64,000 nt of DNA. Source: Sclerodactyla briareus (taxonomy: Eukaryota; Echinodermata; Holothuroidea; Dendrochirotida; Sclerodactylidae). Every line of letters starts with the position of its first letter. Position 1 is the first letter of the stretch. The notes below the pieces were generated by a model. That model ran no database searches. It was not told the DNA's origin and saw only the letters and a list, made by a program, of their open reading frames with translations. The DNA lies in the NCBI GenBank assembly GCA_026419785.1, contig JAODTK010002566.1:124001-188000 (forward strand). The letters are read 5' to 3'. Position numbers and translations under genes: made by a program. This document shows, piece by piece, positions 23,550 to 36,189 of the stretch.

Positions 23550-23980
23550 AAAATTTTTTTTTTTTTTTTTTTTTTTTATTATATTAAAAAAAAAATTTTT
23601 ATTTTATTTTTTTAAAAACATAAAAAAAAAAAAAACAAAAAAAAAAAAAAAAAACAAACAAAACAAAAAAAAAAAAAAACAACAAAAAAAAACAAAAAAA
23701 CAAAAAAAAAAAAACAAACCCTTCTTTTTTCTCCCTCCAAACAAAAAAAAAAAACCAAAAACAAAAAAAAAAAAAAAACAAACAAAAAAAAAAAAAAAAA
23801 CAAAAAAAAAAAAAACCAAAAAAACAAAAAAAAAAAAAAAAACAAAAAAACAAAAAAAAAAAAAAACAAATAATTTTTTTTTAAAAATTTAACAAAATAA
23901 CAAAAAAAAACAAAAAAAAAAAAAAAAAAAACAAAAAAAAAAAAACACAAAAAAAAAAAAAAAAAAACCAAACAAAATAT
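23550..23980. repeat. T-run followed by a 400-bp A/C-only tract
   Basis: About 25 T residues are followed by some 400 bp that are almost only A with scattered single C and a few T. There is no regular period and no G except at its edges. The frames of 71-125 codons here are poly-lysine or poly-phenylalanine artefacts. It may be an expanded poly(A) tail or corrupted sequence. Confidence 0.85.
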
Positions 23981-24960
23981 ACTGGATTCCCACCAAATTC
24001 ACACCATTTGTACTTCAAATATGCCCTTTCACTGCGGAAAAAAAAAAACCCATCAGATATTATTAAGTAACAGAAAAATGGGTTCTTCCAAAAATTTTTT
24101 AGGCACTATTTTTTGAGGGTTAGCAGAAATCTCCGCGTAGGAATATCGCTAATGGGCGTCCGCGACCTGTAGCAAACACGAAAGGGCCCATATATACCAA
24201 TAAGAGAGCTGCATACAAAACTTAGCTTAACGGTCCAAGAATAGTCAAACCTTCGTGTTAACACGATGTTCAGGAATGTTATTCTTCTCGACCTTAGATG
24301 ACTTTTGGCCGGACCAAAACAATGGAGACCTCTACCTAATTATACGGGAACCCATATAACGATATAAGCTTAGTTCATCAGGTGGGGTCGAGTTAGTTAT
24401 CGTGTTAACAAGCTGATAATGGCATAGAAATGCTAAAAATCCAATTTTTCCCAATTTCCTGATTCTTCACCACAACAATAGCGTCCAGGTACTCACCTAA
24501 GAAAAATGTTATAGAAATGCATCTTGGGCGGGCCAAGCATTTCGACACTACTGTTTAACAAACCGGTGTTCAAACTTCGACCTCTCTTGACCTTAGAGGA
24601 ACTTTTGACCTACCTCTAAAACAGTATGATCATGTACTCATTAGGAGGAATCCCACATAGAGAACATTATCCCCAAGTCTGCACCAGAAACGAGGGCTTC
24701 ATGTAATCGCTATAGTCTAAAGAACTGTACAGCCGAGTCCAGCTGGCAGGAAACATTCTGTTTTTTTTTTCTGTTTTTTGAAATTTTTGTATTCATCATA
24801 TCAACACATTTGCGCTATTGACTCTCAGTGAAATTGATAACCTTTGACCTGACCTCAAAGCGATATAGATTATGAACTTCATTCTGGGGAATAACCCACA
24901 TACACCAAGATAGCTTTCGATCCAGGCAGAGTCGGGTTATCGTTTCAACGATCAGCTATC
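23981..24960. repeat. Degenerate TGACCT-family array, right part
   Basis: Units recognisable near 24315 (GGACCAAAACAATGGAGACC), 24472 (CACCACAACAATAGCGTCC), 24617 (CTCTAAAACAGTATGATC) and 24855 (CTCAAAGCGATATAGATT), each followed by a GTACTCA-like word and preceded by a GACCTTTGACC-like word. More diverged than the array at 9 kb. Confidence 0.6.
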
Positions 24961-26020
24961 CTCTTCCACTAGGCTAAATTTTTGAAGTGAATTAATGCGT
25001 GAATTACAATAGAAAAACAAAGAAAGGTGCAGGTGCTGCAAGTATGACATTATTTATTCTTGTATGATGAGGATGCTTTTAGTTCTCGCACCCAATACAC
25101 ATGCACGAACTCAAAAGGACTGTAGACTCGGTAGGAACTTCCAAACTGCAGTGTCCTTTACACTATTGTCCTGCATGATGAGAAACCACGAAACTGCATA
25201 TTCTCATGATAGTATTAAATGATTTACTTTTCGGAATTATTACAGCATGTTCCTGTCCGGGACCATTCCGCAATAATTTTCCAAAATCGAAGAGCGGAAT
25301 TAATTTATTTGAAAATTTTGATCATGTTAGGTAGATAAACTACACATAACTGGTGTTGTTATGGGAAAATAGCAGTTGAACTCAAAAACATTGAGGGGAG
25401 AGGGGGGGGCCAGCTGAATGAAAGGCTGTCATTCCCCCACTCTTTTAACTCGACCAGCTCTACTGGTTGAGCTATCTATCATCCGCCCACCCATTGACCA
25501 TTAACCCAATCTGTTCATCGATCTTTGACGAAGGTTGGTCAAACTTGGACACAATGTTCTGACTGCTGGCGCATTTTCGACCTTGTAAAGGGAAGGTCAG
25601 TTATCAAAAGGGCATAATAGACATTGTGAGGAGAATTGAAGAACGACTTTACAAGTAAGCCAATCGCATTTTTGGCCCCTAAATACCATTATACTAAAAA
25701 ATACTGCTGCTATGATGCATGATGACCGAAGTTGATTTATTGAATGCTGCGTGACATTCGAACACTGGAAGGCCAAAGGTCAAGGTATTAAAGGCTGTCA
25801 TGGATCGATATTGCACGGAATTGTCTGTATCGCGGGTTTTCGATCAGCTGGCTGCGTAAGTACGGTAAGTTGTTGTTGAGGGAACTTGAGCAACTGAATA
25901 GAAGATATTCCAATATGACCCCAATCATTTGATTATTCGACGATTGATCTGATAGTATTGGGGAGATATCTCTTGAGGTTTCATCATAATTGTTTTATGA
26001 AAATCTCAGGGGCACCTAAC
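24961..26020. other. Gene-free stretch
   Basis: No gene was recognised. On the minus strand near 25450-25490, TAGCTCAACCAGTAGAGC resembles a tRNA A-box, but no matching B-box was found within the expected distance, so no SINE is called. Confidence 0.35.
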
Positions 26021-26021
26021 A

Positions 26022-26125
26022 ACTCGATGATGGGCGCGATCCTGGGGGAACAGGGGGACACCCCCCCCCACTTTTCGAAGTGGGGGGACATCAGATCAAA
26101 AGTCCCCCCCCCCCACTTTTTTACC
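26022..26125. mobile_element. Terminal fragment of the GGGCG/GGGGGACA DNA element
   Basis: GATGGGCGCGATCCTGGGGG leads into a hairpin built from ACTTTTCGAAGTGG flanked by C and G runs, as at the left end of the element at 19361. The interior sequence of that family does not follow, so only an end is recognised. Confidence 0.5.
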
Positions 26126-26884
26126 CTCAATGAAGACGCAAATTATATTCCGTTACACACGTATGGCGTATTCGGTCAAGTGCTGTTGCAGGGATGAAAA
26201 AACATGAGAAAGGCAGCGCACAAAGACCACAAAGACCTTTATTCCGAAATATTGTTCAAAATTACGCGCGCAGACGACCTTTTCTATAGTGTCGTGGGCA
26301 ATGCATTATGGAAAAGCATATTCGGGCGAGTTTCCTCACTTCGAAAAATAAGAGAGCTATCTTTTTTTCAGTACACACAAGGTCGATTAACAATTATAAA
26401 ATATCGATTGATTAACCCAAAGCGGCGTTGACATACGAGGCGGATGAGGAGTCAACTGTCCAACACATTATGGAAGTTAAAGCAAGTTTGCAGATCGAGG
26501 AACAAACGCTTGGCAAATAATAGGCACAATTCAGACAGGCAAGCTACCAAATGGTATTATTGCCACAGTGTCAGCATGAAAAATATATTTGCCAACTGAA
26601 ATAAGGCACAACAAAATGAGGCCTTATCAGCCGGAAATAGAGATCATTCCCGTCTCCCGAACCCTCTTTTGTTTCTTTCCTTTTTTCGATGTCCAAGAAA
26701 TATGCAAGAATTCTGTCTGTTTCGGTTATCCTGATAGTTGTTTCGCTGTCAGTAGTAGCCCACGTGCACGATAGCTATGGGATTCCGTGCAAAATATGCC
26801 AAAGTGCAAGTTTGTAACTCGGGGACTATATTTTACAAATAGCCTCCTGGACATGGCATTTCTAGCCAGCTGAAGGCATCGATA
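26126..26884. other. Gene-free stretch
   Basis: No recognised protein or repeat; frames of 61-75 codons are unsupported. Confidence 0.35.
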
Positions 26885-26975
26885 TGCGATATATATATCA
26901 TAATATATAATATCATATATATATATATTATATATATATATATAGTATATATATATATATATATATTATATATAT

Positions 26976-27012
<37 letters not shown>

Positions 27013-27016
27013 TATA

Positions 27017-27049
<33 letters not shown>

Positions 27050-27056
27050 ACATATG
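26885..27056. repeat. (TA)n microsatellite
   Basis: About 170 bp of alternating T and A with occasional slips, ending ATACATATG. A similar tract at 38783-38917 also ends ATACATATG. Confidence 0.95.
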
Positions 27057-28734
27057 ACACATTGGACACTATGGTATCAAACGAGACAGCAAAAAAATGT
27101 GGAGCGCTTCGATATATTTCCTACATCGTTATGCGCTATATAGGAATGAATATGTTATGTTACCGAAACCCAGGCGAGAAATGTGTAATTCTGCAAAGAT
27201 GAGAAGAAACATTTTTTTAATCATAGGCCTCCTACGACCACGAAACACAATGCGAAACTAGCACCTTTCGACTTGTGTGTTGTACCTTCATGGATTGCAA
27301 CAAAATTCGAACACTACTTTGTGATATTCAGTCAGAATTTCCATCGAAAGAAAACGGGTACGAGGCAAAACAAAAAGTTATAAACCTGGGATCTCTAGCA
27401 ATGGGGCTAACCAGTCTGACGTCCAGGCCTTTTCCCCTAGACCCCAACTGAAGACATTCGGTGGTCCCATGGAAGGTAGGATTCAGACAAATAACCAAAA
27501 GAAGAGAAGGCCTACTGTCCATGGAGGTCAGCACATTTGGGAGGAGAAAATCACATTTTAGAGCGTGGATTTGCACCTAAAGCCGAAACTTTTCAAGGGG
27601 ACGAGTAAACCTGGCGTACCCCTACAACCGCACCCTATTAAATGTTAGCCCCTCGTCTAGTCAGAAATGTCTTTCGTCACTGCTTGCCGACAGAGTGAAA
27701 AATGAATCTAGACCTCAGTGACAAATTTAAGTTGACTTTCTTTTTCGCCACATGAAATCCATGACATTACTAATTCTGCAGAGCAGAAAAACCTGCATCC
27801 AATGAATCAGTTTGAGTTATGCCCAGTCTGTAACTGGGCTACATAGTTTGTTCACCACTTACTAATGTAAATCAATTTTAAACTGCTATTTGATTCTGCC
27901 TCAGACATTACCAAATCGCGGAGCCCTTTGAAGAGCGCAAAGTTTCCTGAGATTTCTCAGAAATTCGGGAAAAACGACAATAATTCAGGGAAACGTTGGA
28001 CAGAAAAAGGCAAAAGTGAAGGAAATGCCTAAAATGTCTGCTGACTGGCTGAATTCAATAGCCGGAAAACGCTCCGCACGCGGGGGGGGGGGGGGTCGTT
28101 CTATTTAGGCACAAAAACATGTCCTGCCCAAATTAAAAAGGGACTGTGACGCCTATGCCAGTCCTCAACATTTTCTTCGAATTTTTCGAACGCATATCGC
28201 TGATTGGCAGACATTCATACAACTCGGGCTTGTGAGGGATTTTCAACCCCAAGTTAGGTGAGGTGGACAATGTAAATCTATTGCCTCAAGTATAGAAGAT
28301 GTATAGAGTAACATCACGGATCGTACAGAACAAATTGGGGCCAAAATCAGTCAAATATCCCGAGAATTGGGTTCGGGGGTTGCCATGCAGAGGAAGAATT
28401 GAGGAGTGTGAAAACACCAACGAAAATACCCAAATTCGGAGAAGGAAATAATTGAAAGAAATGCGGGCCAAAAGTAAAAACGAAAAGTTTTTAAAATTAT
28501 GAATTTGGTGGCCGAGTTTCGCTACTTAAATATTCCGAAACACACGGGAAGATTCGCGCGCATCAGTACTGATTTAAGCCGGTGTTGTGCACAAAACTGC
28601 AATGAAATCCATTAACCTTTTGATATGGTGTGAATTTCGTTGCCCTAATCTACTGTGAACCTGTGAACGTGTACCTGGTCATTTTATTATAGCGGGTGTG
28701 TGGTGGTTCACAGTTTAATGATTATTCGAATGTC
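27057..28734. other. Gene-free stretch
   Basis: No gene was recognised. A G-run at about 28082-28096 and GACTGTGACGCCTATGCCAG near 28145 resemble an end of the GGGCGTCA-type DNA elements, but no partner end could be assigned. Confidence 0.35.
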
Positions 28735-29466
28735 AATATAAACTGATTCAATTTTTGAAATTGTCTTCAGTCCATTAATTCCAGGTGCGGACCCCAGGTG
28801 AAGATCTGGACCTCACAAGGGCCAAAGTCGAAGTATTACCAACTAGTGCATACATTTTCAAGTATGTCGAGCGCATGGTGTTTTTCTACCAGGCGTTGTA
28901 AATATGCGATGTAATGCTTCGAATCATTTTGTTCACTCAAATAATTTCAGAGAGCCTGGGGGCAGACTGCCCCTCCCCCAGTTTTTCTGAGATTAAACAA
29001 AATCAGGCAAAAATTCAAGAAAAAAATTGGGAAGAAAAAAAAGGCAAGTGGAAAAATTTTCAGGAAAAATCGCGCGCAAAAGCGCGCTTGTACTTTCCGA
29101 TGACGGCAATTTTTTATGACCCCCAACTGGAATGGTCCCGTACGCCTATGGCTTTTCCCTTCGATCTCATCATGCAGGGACTGTTCGGTAGACCAATGGA
29201 ACTCACACAAACAAAGCCAGAGTAAGCGATGAATACTTAGTATGCACAATGACACTTTTTGTTTTTTTCTTTTACTAAAATCAAACAAGTAGATGAGTTG
29301 CTCACGAGCCTGGCAAGTGCCGCATCAGTCGATCTAGGGGTATGGAAAGCCACATTTTATTTGGACGCTTCGCGCCAATCGATAGTGGCGCTCCGCTTGG
29401 ATGGTCAATTGCATTCGATGTGTCCCCTCACCCACGTTTTCAAAAAAGATGACGGCCCATGATTCG
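28735..29466. mobile_element. Non-autonomous DNA element relic, copy 2
   Basis: Shares with 19361-20190, in order: AACTGATTCAATTTTTG, AGGTGCGGACCCCAGGTGAAG (one base apart), GTCGAGCGCATGGTG, TATGCGATGTAATGCTTCG, TTCAGAGAGCCTGGGGG, then TGCATTCGATGTGTCCCC near the right end. The right terminus GATGACGGCCCATGA is the inverse of TCATGGGC-GTCA. The left terminus is not visible. Confidence 0.6.
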
Positions 29467-29900
29467 AGGGCATACCGAAAGTGGATTTTCCAGTTACAGA
29501 ATTGCAGCGCAGGCCAGGCATCACCCAACGGCTTTGAGTGAGACACGCTACACATGTACGTTTCTTAAAGAAAAGAATTCGAGCCTATAATTGAAATTAA
29601 CGAGGGTTACAAGAATATTTCAATTTAGTTATTTGGCTTCGAAGTTTACCAATCAGCTTTAGAACATATCTGTAAAATGGTTCTCGGTCGGTGTGAGGAT
29701 TGGCCCTCAATTCCCGGAAGAAGAATTGTTCGATGCGCATAACGACGTATGGGCAGAGAAAAATCTTAAGATTCGCTGGTATTCAAGTGAATACAGCATG
29801 TTCAGTGGTGTTGGCTAGTGTGATCCCCTATATGACTGTGGACTGCGGCTCAAAGGGGTTAATAAAGTTCACGGTATCGGTACCAGCGTTTACTTTAGAT
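29467..29900. other. Gene-free stretch
   Basis: No recognised feature. Ends with the target-site copy CTTTAGAT of the adjoining hAT-type element. Confidence 0.35.
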
Positions 29901-30480
29901 CAGTGCGTTCCCAACATTTTTATCCCATTTCCCCCTTGCTCGGGCATACCTAGCCTTTCCCCCTCACAAAATACAGAAAATTAGAGGTTGATATGTATTT
30001 GTGGGGAGACGGAAGGGAGTGAACTCAGCTGACAGTTTTAAATCTTGAGCAAAATCGAATGCAGAGGCAAACCAACAACGACAACAATCTTTGTTTCATC
30101 GCTTATCAGGGCTGACATTTATCCGACAAATCGTTTTCAGTGAGCTTTTGGACTGCTTAGTAGTCATATAATACTTACTTCGATACCCAGGAAATTTCCT
30201 GTTGCTTGTGGTCGATATATAGCTGTGGTTCGCACAACGAGAGACTGTTGTGTCGTAACGATTGAACCTATCAACAAGAAAATTCCCAACGAGGGTTGTG
30301 ATGTATGCAAAAAAATTGACAGTATATCCACCGTTTCTTACACCCCCTCCTATTGGATTCGCACACAGGAAATACCCCCATCTTGAAACGCCCCCTGATT
30401 TTTTCCACCTGGAGGGATCAATTCCCCCTGAGATCTCGAATTCCCCCAGAGGGGAATTTGCTCCCGGTTGGGAACCAATG
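29901..30480. mobile_element. hAT-type MITE with target-site duplication
   Basis: Left terminus CAGTGCGTTCCCAAC and right terminus GGTTGGGAACCAATG are inverted copies of the hAT (Charlie/MER5-type) terminal motif CAGTGGTTCCCAAC. Directly outside are CTTTAGAT (29893-29900) and CTTTAGAA (30481-30488), an 8-bp duplication with one mismatch, the length expected of hAT insertion. The 580-bp interior has no transposase and is rich in TTCCCCCT words near both ends. A non-autonomous element mobilised in trans by an hAT transposase. Confidence 0.85.
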
Positions 30481-30488
30481 CTTTAGAA

Positions 30489-31369
30489 TTCATCAATGAC
30501 CCACTTTCAAGGAAGATAATGGGCATGGGATGAAAAAACTAAAAAAACTACCTCCACAAAAAAGTACAGATCAAGTCAAAATTGTTCAATACCATGGTAC
30601 AGCAACGAATACGCGCAATGTGGCGTTTTTGTTAATCATATTCCCGGTTAAATTATTGACAAAATTCTTCATATTCATTGATAAAAATCAGAGAGAGAAG
30701 CATGGACTGAAGATTCCCGGGCGAAAATATGACCTATTTCCCCCCACAATTAGTGAACAAATATAAATTGTCGGTGTTGTTCGGCCGCGTGGTTTTTGTT
30801 CTTGCAGATTGACAGGAAGGGTTCCCATTCCCACAGTAGGATCTTCATTTCCGTTTCATAGACCGGGAAATTTTCTTAGTCGAGTTTTGACTGTAGATGA
30901 TCGACTGGGAGCTTCTCTTATTGTACATACCTTAAGATGGGCCTGATATCAGTGCCTGCCAGTGCGAGTTCAAGGTCTCAGAGATCATTAATTAGTGTTG
31001 ACCGCGAACGATTATTCATTATTGGGCTCCGTGTTCTGGATTATTTTTGCTGATTAATGTCATCAGCGTTGCATGTTCCACGGTTCAATTTCGCCATTTG
31101 TGATTATGATTATCCTGGCGGGAATGAAACGCAGGGATTATTCAATCATTCGCATTGTTCTGTTGAGGATTATGAGCTGAAAGTGATGGTTATGTTTTCT
31201 CGGATGGTGGAGTATCCGCTGTTCGGAACATCACAGCGGTAATATTCGTAAAGATGTATTCTGGGTGAGTATTCGGTATCGGTAGTTTTAAATCAAAGGA
31301 CAAAGCAGGGATGATTATAACAAGGCTAATACGGTATATTAGCTTTTCCTTATACAGTACTTTGACGTT
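30489..31369. other. Gene-free stretch
   Basis: No recognised gene or repeat. Confidence 0.35.
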
Positions 31370-31640
31370 TGTGTATGTGGAAGTGCGTAAGATCGAAATG
31401 CACCCAACGTCTAGATACCTGCTACACATATTAGGTGAAAGACAACTGTATGCTCGGATGCAACAGGGGTTATGTGGCGGAGGAGTAAAAACTGTATCTA
31501 TAGTCCAACTCCCATTCATAAATATGTTCCTATGTGGAGTTAACGGCCTTCAACGTTTGGTCCATTATGCAGAGAAATTGGGGAGAGGTCACAAATTGCC
31601 ACAAAAAACGCATGAGTCACACTAGGACAAACGGGGAAGT
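31370..31640 (+). repeat. Dispersed repeat shared with 43 kb
   Basis: GTAAGATCGAAATGCACCC near the start recurs near 43006 as GCAAGATCGAAATGCATCC. Further on, ATGTTCCTATGTGGAGTTAACGG, GCCTTCAACGTTTGGTCC and AACGCATGAGTCACACTAGG recur as their reverse complements around 43260-43380. This is a family of unknown type; the frame of 104 codons through it is not supported as a gene. Confidence 0.55.
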
Positions 31641-33654
31641 TATGTCATGAAGTTCATTTCGTTGTTGAGAGGTCGACATTTAGAAGTTCTGTTGTCTTTT
31701 CACACCAAAAGGAACCATCAAACTTCTACAACCCATACAGCAATCGCTCCCATAGACTAATTGAAAATAATGTGTGAATTTCAAGGAAAACAAAGAATGT
31801 TGCAGGGTTGTTCAAGTATGACATCATCCATTGTTGCCTTTTATATAGAGTCGTTCCAGGCGAAGACTTGCTCAAAGCGCTTACAGATATTACCCTGGTC
31901 ATTAGGACTTGTCCACACCCGTACCATACAACACGACACCACCGCTTGCATGTTCTCTCCCGACGCACCATTTCATACGTACGTCATCGTGCCCCCCCCC
32001 CCCCTCAATATCAAGCAGCCACATACGGCGCCGCTACTCTCCACAAGTAACCTCAGAGGTACCCACTTAACATTTGTTCCTGTTGCATCAGCATGCAGTT
32101 GTCCTCAACCTTTTAATTGTTCAGCAGGTAATCTATGACGTTCTTGGAATTTCAGGAGCTTCGCGAACACGCTATGAACACTCAAATGAGTAGATTCCGT
32201 TTTTTGTAAGCAACAATTAATGAGCAAGGACTAGAAGATTACAGTCCAACTTCTTTATATTCGATATAGGCTACTGTGCACGACGGCCCTAGTGCCAAAA
32301 AAATCTAAAAAGCGATGATGATAATGTTAGGACGTGACCTTTCATTTGCATCCAGACTGACACCGGGCACGAATTGTCTTTATTCATCAGAAGGTTAGAG
32401 TGCATTTACATACATTTTGTGATCCCGTAGCTAGCACGCTTGTGCGCGTAGGTTTTTAACTGCTACGTACGTTCCTGTGATGGACTGTATAATGGATTTA
32501 GAATCTAGTAATTAGGACTGTACGATATTGCTTTATTATAGCAACTGCTCGAAACAGATTAAATATGAAGCAACGTTCCATCTGATTTACTTTATGCGCT
32601 CTTGCAGCATTTTTATTTAATTTTCGTGAACACTATCTTCCAGCCTATCCTGCCTATAGGCTACCATTTTCGACTATACACAATATATACATAATAATTA
32701 AGCCAATATTTGCATTCGGCTTCAGCGAGAGAACGTTGGAGAGAGGAATAACATTTGTTTTTCTTCTTCCTATTCTTCTCTTATTAGTATTATTATAATG
32801 ATTTCGTTTGAGGACTGGAATGTATATGCATTGCAGGTTATGTATCACCAAGTCATGTAGTAAATATCATGTGAATGCGTACCCTGACTCAAAAGTTGCT
32901 TCCCGAAACATCACGTGTCCATGGAAACACTGCGACTGCGAGGCGGGATTTCCTGGGTTGAAGATAACTAGTCAGGTAGGCGCGTTAATGTAAGGAGCGT
33001 ATCAGGGTATAGTTATGACGTTTAAATCCAGGTTCCTCGTTCACTAACAGCCCACCTTTAATTATGGGCATCTATGTGACATGTCTGATCTAGATATTGT
33101 TGGCTGCACCAGTTCGTTACGCGTTGCGCATGGCTTAAATAATTCTACAGTTAGAATTGTTAAGATACTATATTCATGCACTCGGTATAAGAATCTAGTC
33201 TAATATTTGACTACATTCGGTTCATCATGATATTTCGGCTCGAAACTACTCTTTTCTTTTGAACAATGAACGAAACCAGTCAATATTCCGTTCGGGTCCC
33301 AATAAGTATGCTATTCACTTTGATTGGAATTTTCTTCAAAGTGTGCAGGTAACGTACAGTCGGGCTGTTCAGGGTGGTTTCAGGATTTGCCAGACAGGGG
33401 AAGGTGAAGGGAGCCTCCCACCTGCCCACGGTGGGGGCATCGATCTCATGCCGACATTTCGATTTCAATCTGCCTTCTTGACCAACAACTAAAGTTCGGA
33501 CTTTCAATTCCCGCCTTTTCCAGCCTTTTATTTTAGCATTTCTTTGCGGGGAACGGGGAGGGGGGGGGGGTCGAGTATACGATCCGGAGTAAAAACAAAT
33601 TCCAGCTTCGGTGCAGGCATTGCATGGACTCAATTTATTGTGGTTGCAAAACGG
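31641..33654. other. Gene-free stretch
   Basis: No recognised protein. C/G runs near 31990 and 33555 resemble edges of DNA-element relics, without an assignable partner. Confidence 0.35.
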
Positions 33655-33985
33655 CAGCGGAAGTAGCTCAGTCGGTAGGTGGGACTTGAGATCAATAGAT
33701 TGCTAGTTCGAATCCGGAGGACGAGGACATTTCCAGCAGTTGGTTAGACAAGGCATGTCTCCTCGGATGTGACACGCTACCCAAGTGTAAAAAGCGGTAC
33801 TGCTGCGAGGAACGGAAGTAGCGCCGCTGCGTTGGCTGCAATGGAGTTAGAGGTCGTGCGCGAAACGGTGCATCCCGGGTGGTTCAGGCAAGGTATTCAT
33901 CAGGTTACCAAGGCAGGGGATCAAGTCGCTAGTCGTGTGAGGAGACGCTTCTAATTTATACAAGACGATGGACCGGAATCTTAAA
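33655..33985 (+). mobile_element. tRNA-derived SINE, fullest copy
   Basis: An A-box AGTAGCTCAGTCGGTAGG and B-box TAGTTCGAATCCGG stand at tRNA-like spacing. The body contains GTTAGACAAGGCATGTCTCC, CACGCTACCCAAGTGTAAAA and GCGTTGGCTGCAATGG, and the tail AGGGGATCAAGTCGCTAGTC with TATACAAGACGATGG. Shorter relatives lie at 11636-11830 and 14940-15212. The 61-codon frame inside is not a gene. Confidence 0.8.
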
Positions 33986-36189
33986 TAGCTATTGCGTTTG
34001 GGCAACACGCCTCTCACAGAGGTGTTAACAGTGAATTGTACTCTCATGTGATTACCGATCCAGTCGATGGCATGACGTCAGGTAGTTGGTTGAACAAGGT
34101 TCGGTCGGAGGTGAAAAATGAATGCGAATCCTACCGTATCACCATACATTAATAAAATATAATACTATTCAAACGTGGAAGAGAATCAGATGTGCTCCTT
34201 CTGAATACTAATTTGGCACCACCTCTCTTCCTCGCATCGAGGTATATAACGCACTATCAGGCAACAGGCAGTGTTTCTCTGGAATCCATGTGTGAGCGGC
34301 CTTGGAATGTCACTTTCATTTTTGGAAGCGAGGTAGGGTTAATCAGGGAACGTGCCTCGATAAACGATGGATAAAATGCAAAGCGTCGGGGAATTTTCAT
34401 GGCAAAATTGATTATTGCATAGATAATAGGTGCTACATCCTTCCGTTAGGGAACAGTGCTCATTCCATCGAGGAACCTGCGTGACTTGCGGGATGAGCAT
34501 GCAGGTTGAGCTAAAAATAGAACGAAATCAAAACGAAATTTAGTTGTAGTACTACAAATTGGGTTAGCTGAAGTGAGTGATTGTTTTGTGTCTAACGAGA
34601 CACGTTATGTGGTATAATTTTGCCAAAAAACCAATTTGCTTACAGCTAGGCTCCCTGAAATATGGAAAATATATTTATTTTTAAATAGAAAAGGGGGCCC
34701 CCCCAAACATTTTTCTCGTTCTCACAATCTCAGATTTCCTAATTCGCGAGCGTCATGTCCGGGCAGAAGACGACTTAAACACCGCAGCTATATTACACAA
34801 CAAAAAGTTCAATAACCAAATTTCATTTTTTCCGCCAGGTCTGTTATAGTATGACCACAGTTTTTTTCCTGACCTTTCGTCGACTGGCAGCTTCTTCCAA
34901 TGACTGTATTTTTATATTCGGATAATCTACACGTCACCTCGATATCACATCCGTTAATTAGGCCTATTCCAACCGGCAGTTTTATTATACCAGAGCATTA
35001 GCTCAAAATTCCCCTACAGATGGAAAGTCCTGGTACAAGCTGATTTTTCAAATGGCCAGAAAAATTGTGAAATTACAACTAAAATCCCGAAATCCCAGTT
35101 GTGGAAACCTTGACATCCAAAATGGGCGTCCAAAATGGCCGCCATTTTTCACTGTTTTGTACAATTTCGTCCTCAAATCATCACAGTGAATGAAGAAGTG
35201 TCTATTTATATGTTTTGAAGCACGGAGGATTCAATTAGACCATTATCTGAGTGCAGAGGCTTCTATATAGGCAAAAACAAGATGGCGCCCAACACTTGTT
35301 CAAATGGCGCCATTTCCCATTTCTGTCATAAATATGCCGCCAAATATGGTAATAAAAGTAAAAGGGTTGTTGACTCCCATGCTTTAATGTATAACAAATC
35401 AAGTGAAATAGGTATCCTGAAAGCTTGCAAGCTGCCTGTGACCAAGATGGCATTCCAAATCCCCCCCCCCCCCTCCATCTTTTTTTCTTCGCTGACCTAA
35501 TTCGGCAATAAAAAATTATCTCGAATCAACCCAACATCCCTTGAAATTTTTCCGCTTAAACTCTCCTAAAAACCCTGTCCCCCCCCCCCCCATCTGATTA
35601 GATGCATGTGGAACCTGAGGTAATCATCTTCTTTGAGGAAAAGCAACAAAATTAGAAAAGAGACAAAAAAATACAAAAAATGGTAAAACTGCTCTTCTTA
35701 TGACTATGCAATATATCGCTGTAGCCTTCAGTCATGTTTATGTTCATGGCTTCTATTATCACGATGTTGCAGAATGAGGGAATATCTGGAGGCAATGTCT
35801 GCTTGAGCTATCATTACTAGGTTGTTTGGATCACATTATTTAATGTATAGCATAGGATACTGATAGCCTAAGCTGTGCATTGGAATAAAATCCGTAGGGC
35901 CGCATGTTTGTACATGTCAATTGATGGAAACCCATGCATCAGACTGGGGGGGGGGTGGTTGTCCACGATCATACTTACCCAGGGGTAGGTTATTCCCCCC
36001 ACAATTCCCGATAGATTCCTCCGATTGACTGCAGACTTCTCATAGCCTGGTGGCAAAGTCAGCCCCCCCTCCCCCCTCCTCCACTGACTGATCATTAAAG
36101 CAAGAGATTGACAGCACAGCATATAAAGTGGAACAGTGGCGTACCAGTTATTTTTCGTCCCGTGGGTCCGTAAAGGCAAGGAAATAAGG
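33986..36189. other. Gene-free stretch with C-runs
   Basis: Nothing coding was recognised. Several short AAAATGGCG/AAGATGGCG words occur around 35100-35300. C-runs at about 35461-35473 and 35580-35591 and AGTGGCGTACCAGTTATTTT near 36134 resemble ends of the GTACGCC-type elements seen at 39986-40227. Confidence 0.35.

Noticed and set aside
23515-23971. Lysine-rich and phenylalanine-rich proteins of 71-125 codons
   Set aside because: They are translations of homopolymer A/C sequence on the two strands.
26885-27056. Replication origin in the (TA)n tract
   Set aside because: A TA microsatellite alone does not indicate an animal origin; a similar tract occurs at 38.8 kb.
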